DNA of 54,819 nt from an uncultured Lachnospira sp. (GCA_946186125.1 CAMHLZ010000023.1:1-54819), one strand, 5' to 3'; shown: positions 18,950 to 27,890, numbered from the stretch's first letter. The notes: a model not told the origin generated them from the sequence alone. Numbers and translations: made by a program.

Positions 18950-19834
18950 ATGAAATTCATTAATAAAATTGAGCGTAAGTTTGGAAAATATGCAATCAGA
19001 AATCTGATGTTCTATATTATTGGGCTTTATATTCTTGGGCTTATGATACAATTATTCGGAGGAGATTTTTATTATAATTATCTTTCGCTTAATGTAAGTA
19101 AGATATTAACCGGAGAGGTCTGGAGAATTGTTACATTCATAATAGCTCCGCCGACAGATTCAAGTCTGATATTTATGGTTTTTACATTATATTTGTATTA
19201 TATGATTGGAACAGTGCTTGAAAATGTATGGGGAGCATTCAGGTTTAATCTGTATTTCTTTATGGGTATTTTGTTTCACGTAATTGCAGCTTTTTTGATA
19301 TATTTTATATTTGGTGAAAATTATGAATTCACGACTTATTATATAAATTTATCTCTTTTTTTTGCATTTGCGCTGACTTATCCGGATATGGAATTTCTAT
19401 TATTCTTTGTCCTGCCTATTAAGGTAAAATGGCTGGCATTCATTGATGCGATTTATATGATGGCAACAATTGTTTTCGGATACGGTTTTCAATTTTTACC
19501 CGTACAGATGCAATATGATATGTTAATGCCATTAATACAGCTTGGAATAGTACCGTCTCCCGTAATAGCGACGGCAGCACTGGTATCCGTGCTTAATTTT
19601 GTTGTTTTCTTTTTACTTACAAGGAATTATAAAAGAATTTCACCTAAAGAGATTAAAAGAAAACGAGCCTACAAAAAACAGGTAAACATTGCAAAAAACA
19701 ATATGATTCATAAATGTGCAATATGTGGAAGAACATCAGAAGAATTTCCGGAACTGACATTCAGATATTGTTCAAGATGTAAAGGAAACTACGAATATTG
19801 TCAGGATCATTTGTTTACACATGAACATAGATGA
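18950..19834 (+). CDS. Rhomboid-like membrane protein with C-terminal zinc-ribbon-like motif
   Basis: A 294-residue integral membrane protein with about six membrane segments. The N-terminal two thirds has the rhomboid-family pattern: LTGEVWRIVTFII after the first segment, GTVLENVWGAFRFNLYF in the second loop. The catalytic Gly-x-Ser-Gly of active rhomboid proteases is absent: the equivalent stretch reads YYINLSLFFAFALTYPD. It is therefore probably a catalytically dead member. The cytosolic tail (about 260-294) has CxxC (CAICG), CxxC (CSRCKG) and C-x2-H (CQDH) spacings, ending in HEHR, which fits a zinc site. Start at 18950, after the consensus promoter, with GAAAGGG upstream. lysA follows 27 bases later. 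Confidence 0.75.
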   Translation: MKFINKIERKFGKYAIRNLMFYIIGLYILGLMIQLFGGDFYYNYLSLNVSKILTGEVWRIVTFIIAPPTDSSLIFMVFTLYLYYMIGTVLENVWGAFRFNLYFFMGILFHVIAAFLIYFIFGENYEFTTYYINLSLFFAFALTYPDMEFLLFFVLPIKVKWLAFIDAIYMMATIVFGYGFQFLPVQMQYDMLMPLIQLGIVPSPVIATAALVSVLNFVVFFLLTRNYKRISPKEIKRKRAYKKQVNIAKNNMIHKCAICGRTSEEFPELTFRYCSRCKGNYEYCQDHLFTHEHR

Positions 19835-19861
19835 TTTTATATACAGGAAGGAGAAATAAAG

Positions 19862-21121
19862 ATGGAGAAAAAAACATTTGTTACATTGGAAAAATTAAAG
19901 GAGATAGATAAGACTTATCCTACGCCATATCATTTGTATGATGAAAAAGGTATAAGAGAAAACGCTTTAAGACTTAGAGATGCTTTTTCGTGGAATAAAG
20001 GTTTTAAGGAATATTTTGCAGTAAAAGCAACTCCGAATCCATTTATATTAAATATTTTAAAAGAATGCGGATGTGGAGTTGACTGTTCTTCGCTGACTGA
20101 GTTAATGATGTCTGATAAGCTGGGATTTCATGGTGATGACATTATGTTTTCTTCTAATGATACACCGGCAGAAGAATTTATATATGCTAAAAAGTTAGAT
20201 GCTCAGATTAATCTTGATGATATTTCACATATAGATTTCATTGAAAAACAGGCAGGCGGTATACCTGAAAAAATATGCTGCCGATACAATCCGGGTGGAA
20301 CTTTTAAGATTAGCACAACAATCATGGATAATCCGGGCGAAGCAAAGTATGGTTTTACACATGACCAGCTTATAGAAGGATATAAGAGATTGAAAGATTT
20401 GGGTGTTAAAAAGTTCGGTTTACATTCATTCCTTGCTAGTAATACAGTGTCAAATGAGTATTATCCTACACTGGCAAAGATTCTTTTTGAGACAGCAGTT
20501 GAAGTAAAAGAAAAGACAGGAGTAGAGATATCATTTATTAACCTTTCGGGTGGTGTTGGAATTCCGTACAGACCTGATCAGGAGCCAAATGACATTTATG
20601 TTATTGGTGAAGGAGTACGTAAAGCATTTGAAGAGATTCTTGTACCGGCCGGACTTGGTGATGTTGCGATTTATACTGAACTTGGAAGATATATGCTTGG
20701 TCCATACGGATGTCTTGTTACAAAGGCTATTCACCAGAAGCATACACATAAGGATTATGTCGGCCTTGATGCATGCGCCGTAAACCTTATGCGTCCTGCA
20801 ATGTATGGAGCTTACCATCACATTACTGTAATGGGAAAAGAAGACAAGCCACTTGACCATAAATACGATATAACTGGTTCGTTATGTGAGAATAATGATA
20901 AATTTGCCATCGACAGAATGTTACCTGAAATCGATACAGGAGATTTCATTGTCATTCATGATACAGGAGCTCATGGGTTTTCAATGGGTTATAATTACAA
21001 TGGCAAACTTAAATCAGCAGAATTATTATTAAAAGAGAATGGTGATGTGCAGATGATCAGACGTGCTGAAACACCTAAGGATTATTTTGCAACATTTGAT
21101 TTCTGTGATATTTTGAAATAG
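19862..21121 (+). CDS. lysA: Diaminopimelate decarboxylase
   Basis: A 419-residue PLP enzyme of fold type III that converts meso-diaminopimelate to L-lysine. PLP-binding Lys55 in YFAVKATPNP, the phosphate-binding Gly-rich segment NLSGGVGIPY, and the active-site Cys segment GSLCENNDKFAIDR. Strong binding site GGAAGGAG. It probably shares a transcript with the rhomboid-like gene. The lysine pathway's first enzyme, aspartokinase, is encoded at 34881-36200 on the other strand. Related decarboxylases (carboxynorspermidine, arginine) are less likely given the C-terminal motif. Confidence 0.9.
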   Translation: MEKKTFVTLEKLKEIDKTYPTPYHLYDEKGIRENALRLRDAFSWNKGFKEYFAVKATPNPFILNILKECGCGVDCSSLTELMMSDKLGFHGDDIMFSSNDTPAEEFIYAKKLDAQINLDDISHIDFIEKQAGGIPEKICCRYNPGGTFKISTTIMDNPGEAKYGFTHDQLIEGYKRLKDLGVKKFGLHSFLASNTVSNEYYPTLAKILFETAVEVKEKTGVEISFINLSGGVGIPYRPDQEPNDIYVIGEGVRKAFEEILVPAGLGDVAIYTELGRYMLGPYGCLVTKAIHQKHTHKDYVGLDACAVNLMRPAMYGAYHHITVMGKEDKPLDHKYDITGSLCENNDKFAIDRMLPEIDTGDFIVIHDTGAHGFSMGYNYNGKLKSAELLLKENGDVQMIRRAETPKDYFATFDFCDILK

Positions 21122-21148
21122 GTAATTGAATGGAGATAAGATTGATTC

Positions 21149-22561
21149 ATGAAAAAAATAGTAAAAAACATACTGCAAAGGAAGGAATTAGATAAGTATT
21201 TACCTGAATATGGTAAAGAAATGAGTAAATCATACTACAGATTTGCAGGTGTATGTCTTGCAATGAACTATTTTACTTTGTATGAGATGGCAAATGAATT
21301 AGAACCTGATGAAGTTTTAAACGATATTACGGGAAAGTTAGTTGGGTTAATTGACGCCGCACTGGTTAAAGGCGAACTTAATGACAATATATCAAAAGAT
21401 ATTGAAAAAATCAGAAATACTGTTATTGAAAACATGAAGATATTAACATCTTATGCAGATATTTTCACAAGATACGAATATATAATTAATCGTATTGAGT
21501 ATCGTTTTAAATCGTGTGACTTCATGGATCGGTTTTCAGATGAAGAATTCACACGCAAAATCATGAGATATATAGTATCTGATGAAGAACCTGTAGTAAT
21601 AAACGGAAAAATTGCAGAGATTATAGCTGAACTTCCGATGCGAATGACAAAATCAAAGTTTTTTGAATTATTAAGCAGCGGAATAGACATATATAAAGAA
21701 AGTGACCGTAAGGGTTTAGAAGATTTTTTATATATGATGAGGACGTCTGCAATGCTTGATGTGCCACAGGATAAGAATGAAACCTTTGAGTCATTGACAG
21801 AATTTCATGAGTTTTTAATTTCTTGTGATTTTGATTCCATAACAGAAGAGAAATACAATGAATTACGTAACCGTCTTGATGAAATAGCTGATTATTTAAA
21901 AGACATTGTAAGCATTTATATGATGCTTCAGCAGATTATTAATTACGTATATGCGATTATTATTACTAAAAAGTATGTTGATGATTATTCTGAGGAAGAA
22001 AAAGTTGTAAAAGAGATTTTAACACATGTAAGTAATGGTTTTATAAAAGGCAGTATGGATGTGCCGGAAGATGTGATAAACGATTATTTTATCAGTCTTG
22101 AGGGTAAGCAGGAAATGATTCATGAAAGCTATATGCCATATGAACATGCACTTGATGAGATTAAAGTGAATTATCAAAAAGAACTTGAACAGACAGAATT
22201 TGAAGAATTGTTTGATGTTCTTGCAAAAGATGAAGTTTTGCTTTCTGACAGTTTGTTTGTTGAACTGGATGGAAATACTGATGGTGCAGAAGAAATGACT
22301 CCTGAAATATTTGAAAACATAAAGAAAGAATTTTTAGAAGAAATCGAAAAGTTTTTCAGAGAACACAAAAGAACGGTTAACCGCTCGGTGATGTCATCAA
22401 TTATAGCATCATTACCTGTCTTTTTTAATAACATTCAGGAATTACAGGATTATGTATATAATTCGTTGGAAACATGCAGACAGCAGGCAGAGAAAGCTGC
22501 ATGTGTAGAGATTATCAATTCGATAATCGAGGAATCGAGGGTGTATCGAAAGGAAGAATAG
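21149..22561 (+). CDS. Conserved hypothetical protein, 470 aa
   Basis: Not recognised. A soluble, mostly helical, acidic protein with no signal peptide, membrane segment, P-loop or Cys motif. Recognisable stretches: YYRFAGVCLAMNYFTLYEMA near residue 30 and KKFFREHKRT-type charged helices near the C-terminus. GGAGAT precedes the start. It is followed after three bases by a 107-residue unknown gene, so the two are probably co-translated and may act together. They lie between lysA and the sporulation-type pair ytfI-ytfJ. Confidence 0.7.
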   Translation: MKKIVKNILQRKELDKYLPEYGKEMSKSYYRFAGVCLAMNYFTLYEMANELEPDEVLNDITGKLVGLIDAALVKGELNDNISKDIEKIRNTVIENMKILTSYADIFTRYEYIINRIEYRFKSCDFMDRFSDEEFTRKIMRYIVSDEEPVVINGKIAEIIAELPMRMTKSKFFELLSSGIDIYKESDRKGLEDFLYMMRTSAMLDVPQDKNETFESLTEFHEFLISCDFDSITEEKYNELRNRLDEIADYLKDIVSIYMMLQQIINYVYAIIITKKYVDDYSEEEKVVKEILTHVSNGFIKGSMDVPEDVINDYFISLEGKQEMIHESYMPYEHALDEIKVNYQKELEQTEFEELFDVLAKDEVLLSDSLFVELDGNTDGAEEMTPEIFENIKKEFLEEIEKFFREHKRTVNRSVMSSIIASLPVFFNNIQELQDYVYNSLETCRQQAEKAACVEIINSIIEESRVYRKEE

Positions 22562-22564
22562 TTC

Positions 22565-22888
22565 ATGATGAAGTGGTATTGCAATTTATATACGGGCGGT
22601 ATGGCTGAAAAGCACAGGCGAAGAATAATATCGAATATTAAACATGGAAAAAAACAGATTGGCGTATATGTAATTACGTTACCTTCAAATGAAAAAAATA
22701 TATTAGATTTATACCCATCTTATATATTATTGCAAAAGCACTTTAGTGAGATTCAATTAAAGATAATCGGTATTGCCGTATCTAAAGATGAAGCACTCGG
22801 GGTTGTACAGGAAATTTTGATGGAATGTTTTGATAAGACCGGCGGTTTTAGAGTGAGTGATATGATTAAGGAAAAAGAGTTTAAATGA
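22565..22888 (+). CDS. Conserved hypothetical protein, 107 aa
   Basis: Not recognised. A small basic soluble protein (MMKWYCNLYTGGMAEKHRRR at the start) with an alternating strand/helix pattern (QIGVYVITLPS, LKIIGIAVSKDEALGVVQEIL). The start is three bases after the 470-residue unknown gene, so expression of the two is tightly coupled. The pattern GIAVSKDEALGVVQEIL suggests an alpha/beta fold but gives no function. Confidence 0.65.
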   Translation: MMKWYCNLYTGGMAEKHRRRIISNIKHGKKQIGVYVITLPSNEKNILDLYPSYILLQKHFSEIQLKIIGIAVSKDEALGVVQEILMECFDKTGGFRVSDMIKEKEFK

Positions 22889-22913
22889 TAATGCTTGGGA
22901 ATGAGGAATGTTC

Positions 22914-23867
22914 ATGCTGCATATTATACTGTTAGTTCTGAAAATACTGGGAATAATATTGTTAAGCATACTGGGATTAGTTATATTATTAATATTGGCA
23001 TTGCTTTTTGTGCCTGTCAGATATAAGGTACATCTCAGTGTTAAAGAATATGGCAGAATCCAATGTAATGTATCATGGCTGTTACATATTGTTTCTTTAA
23101 AACTGAACTACGATAAAAAATTTATTAAATCGGTCAGAGTATTTGGTATAAATATAGAATTTTTAAAAAAACTGAGAAAAAACAAAAACTCCGGCAGAAT
23201 CAAAAAATCACGTGAAAAGATAAAAAAATTTAAAGAAAAAGATAGTACAGGCTTTGATAAACGTGAAAATATGATAATAACAGAAAATGATGATTATCAA
23301 CAAAATGATTTTTTTAATACACAAGTTCAGAATACTGAATCGCAATTTACGTCGCAATCGGAAGAGAATGATGACGAAACCGGAAACAAGCATACAAATT
23401 CAATATTTAATAAATTGAAAAGTAAAATATCAAAAATTCCGGTTGCGATCAAAAAAATCATATACCAAACAAAAAACATATGTGGTAAAATTAAATCAGT
23501 ACATCAAAAAAGCGGTAATGTTATTGGATTTTTAAAACATGAAGATACAAAGGATGCAATAAAATTTGTAAAAGAACAGCTTGGGATTTTTTTAAAGGAT
23601 ATAAAACCAAGAAAGATTACCGGTTATCTGTCATTCGGTACCGGAGATGCTGCAATGACAGGTGAGATTCTCGGTGCGTATTACATGATAACAAAAGGAA
23701 TCAGTAAGGATTTTAAGGTAATGCCTGATTTTGACCACAAAGTATTAGACGGTAATATGAAAATAAAAGGCAGAATATTTATTTATAAACTTATTATAAT
23801 TGGATATAAAGTTTATAAAAATGATAATTTAAAAGAAAGAATTGACACCGGGAAATCTTTGGTTTGA
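22914..23867 (+). CDS. ytfI: DUF2953 protein (YtfI-like)
   Basis: A 317-residue membrane-anchored protein. One N-terminal membrane segment (about 5-30; LGIILLSILGLVILLILALLF) is followed by the family hallmark VPVRYKVHLS and the C-terminal GYLSFGTGDAAMTGEILGAYY segment of DUF2953. The middle (about 85-170) is a Lys-rich, low-complexity insert. In Bacillus subtilis ytfI (DUF2953) sits directly before ytfJ, and the same order appears here, which supports the call. Start at 22914 is preferred over 22908 because GAGG is seven bases upstream of it but only one base from the other. Confidence 0.8.
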   Translation: MLHIILLVLKILGIILLSILGLVILLILALLFVPVRYKVHLSVKEYGRIQCNVSWLLHIVSLKLNYDKKFIKSVRVFGINIEFLKKLRKNKNSGRIKKSREKIKKFKEKDSTGFDKRENMIITENDDYQQNDFFNTQVQNTESQFTSQSEENDDETGNKHTNSIFNKLKSKISKIPVAIKKIIYQTKNICGKIKSVHQKSGNVIGFLKHEDTKDAIKFVKEQLGIFLKDIKPRKITGYLSFGTGDAAMTGEILGAYYMITKGISKDFKVMPDFDHKVLDGNMKIKGRIFIYKLIIIGYKVYKNDNLKERIDTGKSLV

Positions 23868-23909
23868 TACAATAATAACTGATTTTAATCAGGGAAAAGA
23901 GGTATAATT

Positions 23910-24293
23910 ATGGCGGAAAACAATAATCTTAATGCTACAGTGGAGTCACTTTTTAAAGGAATGGAAAGTTTTATAACATCTAAAACAGTTGTTGGCGATG
24001 CAATTACACTTCCTGATAATACGATTGTGCTTCCATTAGTGGATGTTTCATTTGGTGTGGGTGCAGGTGCAAATAATGGCTCAAATTCAAATAATGGTGG
24101 TGGAGGCATGGGTGGAAAAATGTCTCCGAGTGCAGTATTAGTTGTGAAAGATGGAGTTCCAAAACTTGTCAACATCAAAGAACAGGATGGTATTACAAAG
24201 GTACTTGATATGGTTCCGGGTTTAATTGAAAAATTCACCGGAAAGTCTTCTGAAGATGAGAGTAAAGAATCTGTTGATGATTTTGAGAATTAA
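23910..24293 (+). CDS. ytfJ: GerW-family sporulation protein YtfJ
   Basis: A 127-residue protein with the family core: N-terminal ATVESLFKGMESFI, TVVGDAITLPDNTIVLPLVDVSFGVG, a Gly/Asn-rich loop, and PSAVLVVKDGVPKLVNI. GerW/YtfJ is made in the developing spore of Bacillus and is needed for normal germination. It follows ytfI by 42 bases with GAGG upstream. A TTGACA at 23842 and a TACAAT at 23868 lie in the gap with poor spacing, so separate expression is possible but unproven. Confidence 0.9.
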   Translation: MAENNNLNATVESLFKGMESFITSKTVVGDAITLPDNTIVLPLVDVSFGVGAGANNGSNSNNGGGGMGGKMSPSAVLVVKDGVPKLVNIKEQDGITKVLDMVPGLIEKFTGKSSEDESKESVDDFEN

Positions 24294-24300
24294 AAAAAAT

Positions 24301-24330
24301 TAGACAAAATCCGCATTCGTCGCATATATT
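24301..24330 (+). promoter_or_regulatory. Possible promoter of the 45-residue gene
   Basis: TAGACA (24301-24306) and TATATT (24325-24330) with an 18-base spacer; a perfect TATAAT at 24330-24335 is an alternative -10 without a matching -35. Confidence 0.45.
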
Positions 24331-24359
24331 ATAATAATATACGGTTGGAGTTATTATAT

Positions 24360-24497
24360 ATGTGTAGATTATGCGGATTTATCATGTTTTGGATTGCGGT
24401 TGGCATGGCTTTTGGATTTTGGCTGGGAGTTAGTTTCTGGACCATTTTACTTGTTATAGTTATGCTTGTTATAGGATTTAACCTGTTCTGCAGGTAG
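24360..24497 (+). CDS. Small membrane protein, 45 aa
   Basis: A short gene with a proper binding site (GGAG, nine bases upstream). The product begins MCRLCGF, has two hydrophobic stretches (FIMFWIAVGMAFGFWLGV and ILLVIVMLVIGFNLF) split by a short turn, and ends CR. It probably forms a membrane hairpin with the N-terminal CxxC and the C-terminal Cys on the same side. It lies between ytfJ and the methionine synthase reactivation gene, spaced 17 bases before the latter. Function unknown. It is short enough to be missed by most gene finders. Confidence 0.65.
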   Translation: MCRLCGFIMFWIAVGMAFGFWLGVSFWTILLVIVMLVIGFNLFCR

Positions 24498-24514
24498 TAA
24501 GTGAAAGGTTTAAA

Positions 24515-25195
24515 ATGGATGAAATAATTGAACTAAAGTACATAGATAAGTGTGAAACTGCAAGATATCTTGGATATAAAGACACACTGCCTGATGTAGA
24601 GATGACAAAAATAATTCTTGAGCAGGAACAGGAACTGCTTAAAGTAATCAGACCACAATATGTTTATAAGATTTTTGATATTTCGTTTGAAGAAGACGGA
24701 ATACATTTAAAGGGAACAAATCTTGTTCTTAAAGGTAATTCTATAAAAGAGCATCTGTCTGGATGTAAAAAGGCAGCGCTCATGTGTGTTACACTTTCTT
24801 CAGATACGGACAGGCTGTTAAGAACCAATGAAATAAATAACATGGTTAATGCTTTGATACTGGATGCATTGGCAAATGCGGCAGTAGAACAGGTATGTGA
24901 CAAGGTTGAAAAAATAATAGAAAGTCATACAAAAGGATATACTCACACCTGGCGTTTTGGTGTAGGTTATGGAGATCTTCCGATAACAACCCAGAAATCT
25001 TTTTTAGATACACTCAGTGCTCAAAAACAGATTGGAGTATGTGCAACCGACAGCTGCATATTGACTCCGCGAAAATCAGTTACCTGTATAATAGGTTTAT
25101 CAAAAGAAAAGATTTCTAATACAAGCAGAAGCTGTGATAATTGTAATCTTAATGCAAAATGTCCATACGGAAGAACAGGTAAATGTGGAATATAG
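24515..25195 (+). CDS. Methionine synthase reactivation-domain protein (stand-alone)
   Basis: A 226-residue protein matching the C-terminal activation domain of cobalamin-dependent MetH. That domain binds S-adenosylmethionine and reductively re-methylates oxidised cob(II)alamin. Seen: the helical N-terminal part (EMTKIILEQEQELLKVI), DALANAAVEQVCDKVE, and the motif RFGVGYGDLPITTQKSFLDTL, which resembles the R-x-S-x-G-Y-(P/G) AdoMet-binding region. A Cys-rich tail (CDNCNLNAKCPYGRTGKCG) resembles a metal site. It lies 18 bases before metH, whose product lacks this domain, so the two form one split enzyme. Confidence 0.88.
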   Translation: MDEIIELKYIDKCETARYLGYKDTLPDVEMTKIILEQEQELLKVIRPQYVYKIFDISFEEDGIHLKGTNLVLKGNSIKEHLSGCKKAALMCVTLSSDTDRLLRTNEINNMVNALILDALANAAVEQVCDKVEKIIESHTKGYTHTWRFGVGYGDLPITTQKSFLDTLSAQKQIGVCATDSCILTPRKSVTCIIGLSKEKISNTSRSCDNCNLNAKCPYGRTGKCGI

Positions 25196-25213
25196 AAAGG
25201 ATACAGATTATTT

Positions 25214-27580
25214 ATGAATTTTAATAAATTACTAGAGAATAATTTTGTTTTTCTTGACGGTGGTATGGGTACCATGCTGCAAAAAAGTGGTTTGCAGATA
25301 GGCGGGGTTCCTGAATTACTCAATCTTGAAAATCCGGAGCTTCTCATTTCGATTCATAGGCAATATATAGAAGCAGGCGCAGATATTATTTATACGAATA
25401 CTTTTGGTGCAAATAGTTACAAAATGGCTGATACAGGACACAGTGTTAAAGAATTAATAGAAGCGGCAATTAAAAATGCAAAAAAGGCTGTAGAAGGAAC
25501 AGACACATTAATAGCTCTTGATGTAGGACCTATAGGACAGTTATTGGAACCTACCGGTCTTCTCCCGTTTGAAAAGGCATATGACATTTTCAAGGAAATA
25601 GTTTTAGCGGGTTCTGAAGCTGATTTAGTTGTATTTGAAACAATGACAGATTTGTTAGAGATAAAAGCAGCTGTATTGGCAGCAAAAGAAAATTCAAATC
25701 TTCCGATTATGTGTACGATGACATTTGAAAAGAACATGCGTACATTTACCGGATGCGGTGTTTCGAATATGGCTCTTACCCTTGAAGGTCTCGGAGCAGA
25801 TGCAATAGGTGTCAATTGTTCACTTGGTCCTGACGAGTTAATGCCTGTTGTAGAAGAAATGTTAAATTGGACAAACCTTCCGGTTATAGTTAAGCCAAAC
25901 GCAGGATTACCTGATCCGGTAACGAATGAATACAATATTTTACCTGATGAATTTGCGGGTTATATGGTACAAATGGCAGATAAAGGTGTGAAAATATTTG
26001 GTGGATGCTGTGGTACGACTCCTGAATATATAAGTGCAGTTAAAAATATTTTGAAAGATAAAAAGTATGTCAAAGAATTAAAGGAAATTCTGGTTGCCGT
26101 ATGTTCATCTTCAGAGACAGTGATAATAAACCAGCCAAGAATCATAGGTGAACGAATAAATCCTACAGGAAAGAAAAAGTTTAAAGAGGCTCTGATACGA
26201 CATGATATAGACTATATTTTAAATCAGGCAATAGAACAGACCCATGGTGGAGCAGAAATACTTGATGTAAATGTAGGTTTACCGGAGATTGACGAAAAAG
26301 CAATGATGATTGATGCGGTAAAGTCTATACAGGGAATCACGGATGCACCTTTGCAGCTTGACTCAACCATTCCTGAGGTGTTAGAAGCGGCACTCAGAGT
26401 GTATTGCGGAAAACCTATTATAAACTCTGTAAATGGTGAAGATGAGTCATTAAATAACATACTTCCATTGGTTAAAAAGTATGGTTCAAGTGTGGTCGGA
26501 CTTACACTTGATAAAGACGGAATACCTAAAAAAGCAGAAGATCGATTTAAAATAGCACAAAAAATCCTTAACAAAGCATTGGAGTATGGAATAAAAAAAG
26601 AGAACGTATTTATTGACTGTTTAACTCTTACTGCATCGGCAGAACAGGATGGAGTAGTTGAGACGCTTCAGGCAGTAAATATGGTAAAGACAAAACTTGG
26701 TTTAAAAACCGTATTAGGTGTATCAAATATTTCATTTGGATTACCTAACAGAGAACGCATAAATCACACGTTTCTTGCCCTGGCTTTGGAAAATGGTCTC
26801 GATTTACCTATCATCAATCCTAACAACCAGTCAATGTCAGGAACGGTAAGGGCTTTCAGACTGTTAAAAGGAATAGATAAAAATTCAAAAGAATATATAG
26901 AAGCATATAATAAAGAACAGGGAAATGCTGCAGCAAAATCAGCAGGTGAGGAAAATAATAATATTACACTTGAATATGCCATAGAAAACGGATTAAAAAA
27001 TGATGGTGCAAGAATAACAAAAGAAATGCTCGAAACGACGGATGCAATGATAATAGTCAATGAGCATCTTATACCCGCACTTGATAAAGCCGGTGACTTA
27101 TTCGAAAAGGGCAAAATATTCCTGCCACAGCTGATTTTATCGGCAGAGGTTGCTCAGGCGGCATTTGCGGCAATAAAAGAATATATGAGTTCGAAATCAA
27201 CAGAAACAGTTAACAAGGGAGAGATTGTTATAGCGACGGTAAAAGGAGATGTACATGACATTGGAAAAAATATTGTCAAAGTACTGCTTGAAAACTACGG
27301 TTATAATGTGATTGACCTTGGCAAAGATGTTGAATATCAGGCAGTAGTTGATGCGGTTAAAAAATATAATGCAAAACTTGTCGGATTATCAGCATTAATG
27401 ACGACAACACTTGTATCGATGGAAAATACAATAAAACTTCTTCGTGAAAATAACTTAGATTGTCAAGTAATGGTAGGTGGAGCAGTATTGACTCCGGATT
27501 ATGCTAAGCAGATCGGAGCGGATTTCTATTCAAAAGATGCTAAAGAATCTGTTGATATAGCAAAAAAAGTACTTGGTTAG
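25214..27580 (+). CDS. metH: Cobalamin-dependent methionine synthase lacking the reactivation domain
   Basis: A 788-residue enzyme that transfers the methyl group of methyl-tetrahydrofolate to homocysteine through cobalamin. Homocysteine module (1-290) with zinc ligands Cys202 (GVNCSLG) and Cys265-Cys266 (GGCCGTTPEY). Pterin-binding module (about 310-575; RIIGERINPTGKKKF). Cobalamin cap and binding domain (about 590-788) with the axial His681 in GDVHDIGKNIV. It ends there, about 350 residues short of full-length E. coli MetH, because the reactivation domain is the separate upstream gene. A perfect 16-bp terminator overlaps its stop codon. No cobalamin or SAM riboswitch was seen upstream. Confidence 0.95.
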   Translation: MNFNKLLENNFVFLDGGMGTMLQKSGLQIGGVPELLNLENPELLISIHRQYIEAGADIIYTNTFGANSYKMADTGHSVKELIEAAIKNAKKAVEGTDTLIALDVGPIGQLLEPTGLLPFEKAYDIFKEIVLAGSEADLVVFETMTDLLEIKAAVLAAKENSNLPIMCTMTFEKNMRTFTGCGVSNMALTLEGLGADAIGVNCSLGPDELMPVVEEMLNWTNLPVIVKPNAGLPDPVTNEYNILPDEFAGYMVQMADKGVKIFGGCCGTTPEYISAVKNILKDKKYVKELKEILVAVCSSSETVIINQPRIIGERINPTGKKKFKEALIRHDIDYILNQAIEQTHGGAEILDVNVGLPEIDEKAMMIDAVKSIQGITDAPLQLDSTIPEVLEAALRVYCGKPIINSVNGEDESLNNILPLVKKYGSSVVGLTLDKDGIPKKAEDRFKIAQKILNKALEYGIKKENVFIDCLTLTASAEQDGVVETLQAVNMVKTKLGLKTVLGVSNISFGLPNRERINHTFLALALENGLDLPIINPNNQSMSGTVRAFRLLKGIDKNSKEYIEAYNKEQGNAAAKSAGEENNNITLEYAIENGLKNDGARITKEMLETTDAMIIVNEHLIPALDKAGDLFEKGKIFLPQLILSAEVAQAAFAAIKEYMSSKSTETVNKGEIVIATVKGDVHDIGKNIVKVLLENYGYNVIDLGKDVEYQAVVDAVKKYNAKLVGLSALMTTTLVSMENTIKLLRENNLDCQVMVGGAVLTPDYAKQIGADFYSKDAKESVDIAKKVLG

Positions 27581-27600
27581 AAACCAAGTACTTTTTTAAT
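27563..27600. terminator. Bidirectional terminator metH / rpmB
   Basis: A perfect 16-bp inverted repeat (27563-27578 with 27582-27597) with A/T runs on both sides, covering the metH stop codon. It can end transcription of metH on the plus strand and of rpmB on the minus strand. Confidence 0.93.
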
Positions 27601-27620
27601 TCGTAAAACTAAGTAAACAA

Positions 27621-27809
27621 TTAAGCTCTTTCAACTAAGCCTGATCTTAAACATGATGTACATACATATGTCTTACGTGTTCCTCCATTAGCTGTCTTAA
27701 TCTTAACTGATTTAACGTTAGATTTCCAAATTTTATTAGATCTTCTATGTGAATGGCTTACACCGTTTCCAAAATGAACACCCTTTTCACAAATTGCACA
27801 TTTAGCCAT
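27621..27809 (-). CDS. rpmB: 50S ribosomal protein L28
   Basis: A 62-residue large-subunit ribosomal protein with the four Cys of the zinc-binding C+ form (CAIC near the start, CTSC near the end) and the conserved HSHRRSNKIWKSN segment. A very strong binding site (AAGGAGGTGCG) precedes the start. It is divergent from the asp23-like gene, a conserved Gram-positive neighbourhood. Confidence 0.98.
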   Translation of the reverse strand: MAKCAICEKGVHFGNGVSHSHRRSNKIWKSNVKSVKIKTANGGTRKTYVCTSCLRSGLVERA

Positions 27810-27861
27810 TATCGCACCTCCTTAAATATGTTTGGGCCTTTCCAGACCGACATCAAGAGAT

Positions 27862-27890
27862 ATTTTATCAAATAATTCACAATTATGCAA
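27862..27890 (-). promoter_or_regulatory. Promoter of rpmB
   Basis: Minus strand: TTGCAT (27890-27885), a 17-base spacer, TAAAAT (27867-27862) preceded by TGa (extended -10). Confidence 0.8.

Noticed and set aside
24307-24380. 10-base inverted repeat AAATCCGCAT / ATGCGGATTT around the 45-residue gene start
   Set aside because: The left arm lies upstream of the likely transcription start, so it cannot form an RNA hairpin, and one chance repeat of this size is expected in a window this long.
24498-25213. Cobalamin or SAM riboswitch controlling metH
   Set aside because: The gaps before the reactivation gene and metH are under 20 bases, and no riboswitch core was seen before 24360.
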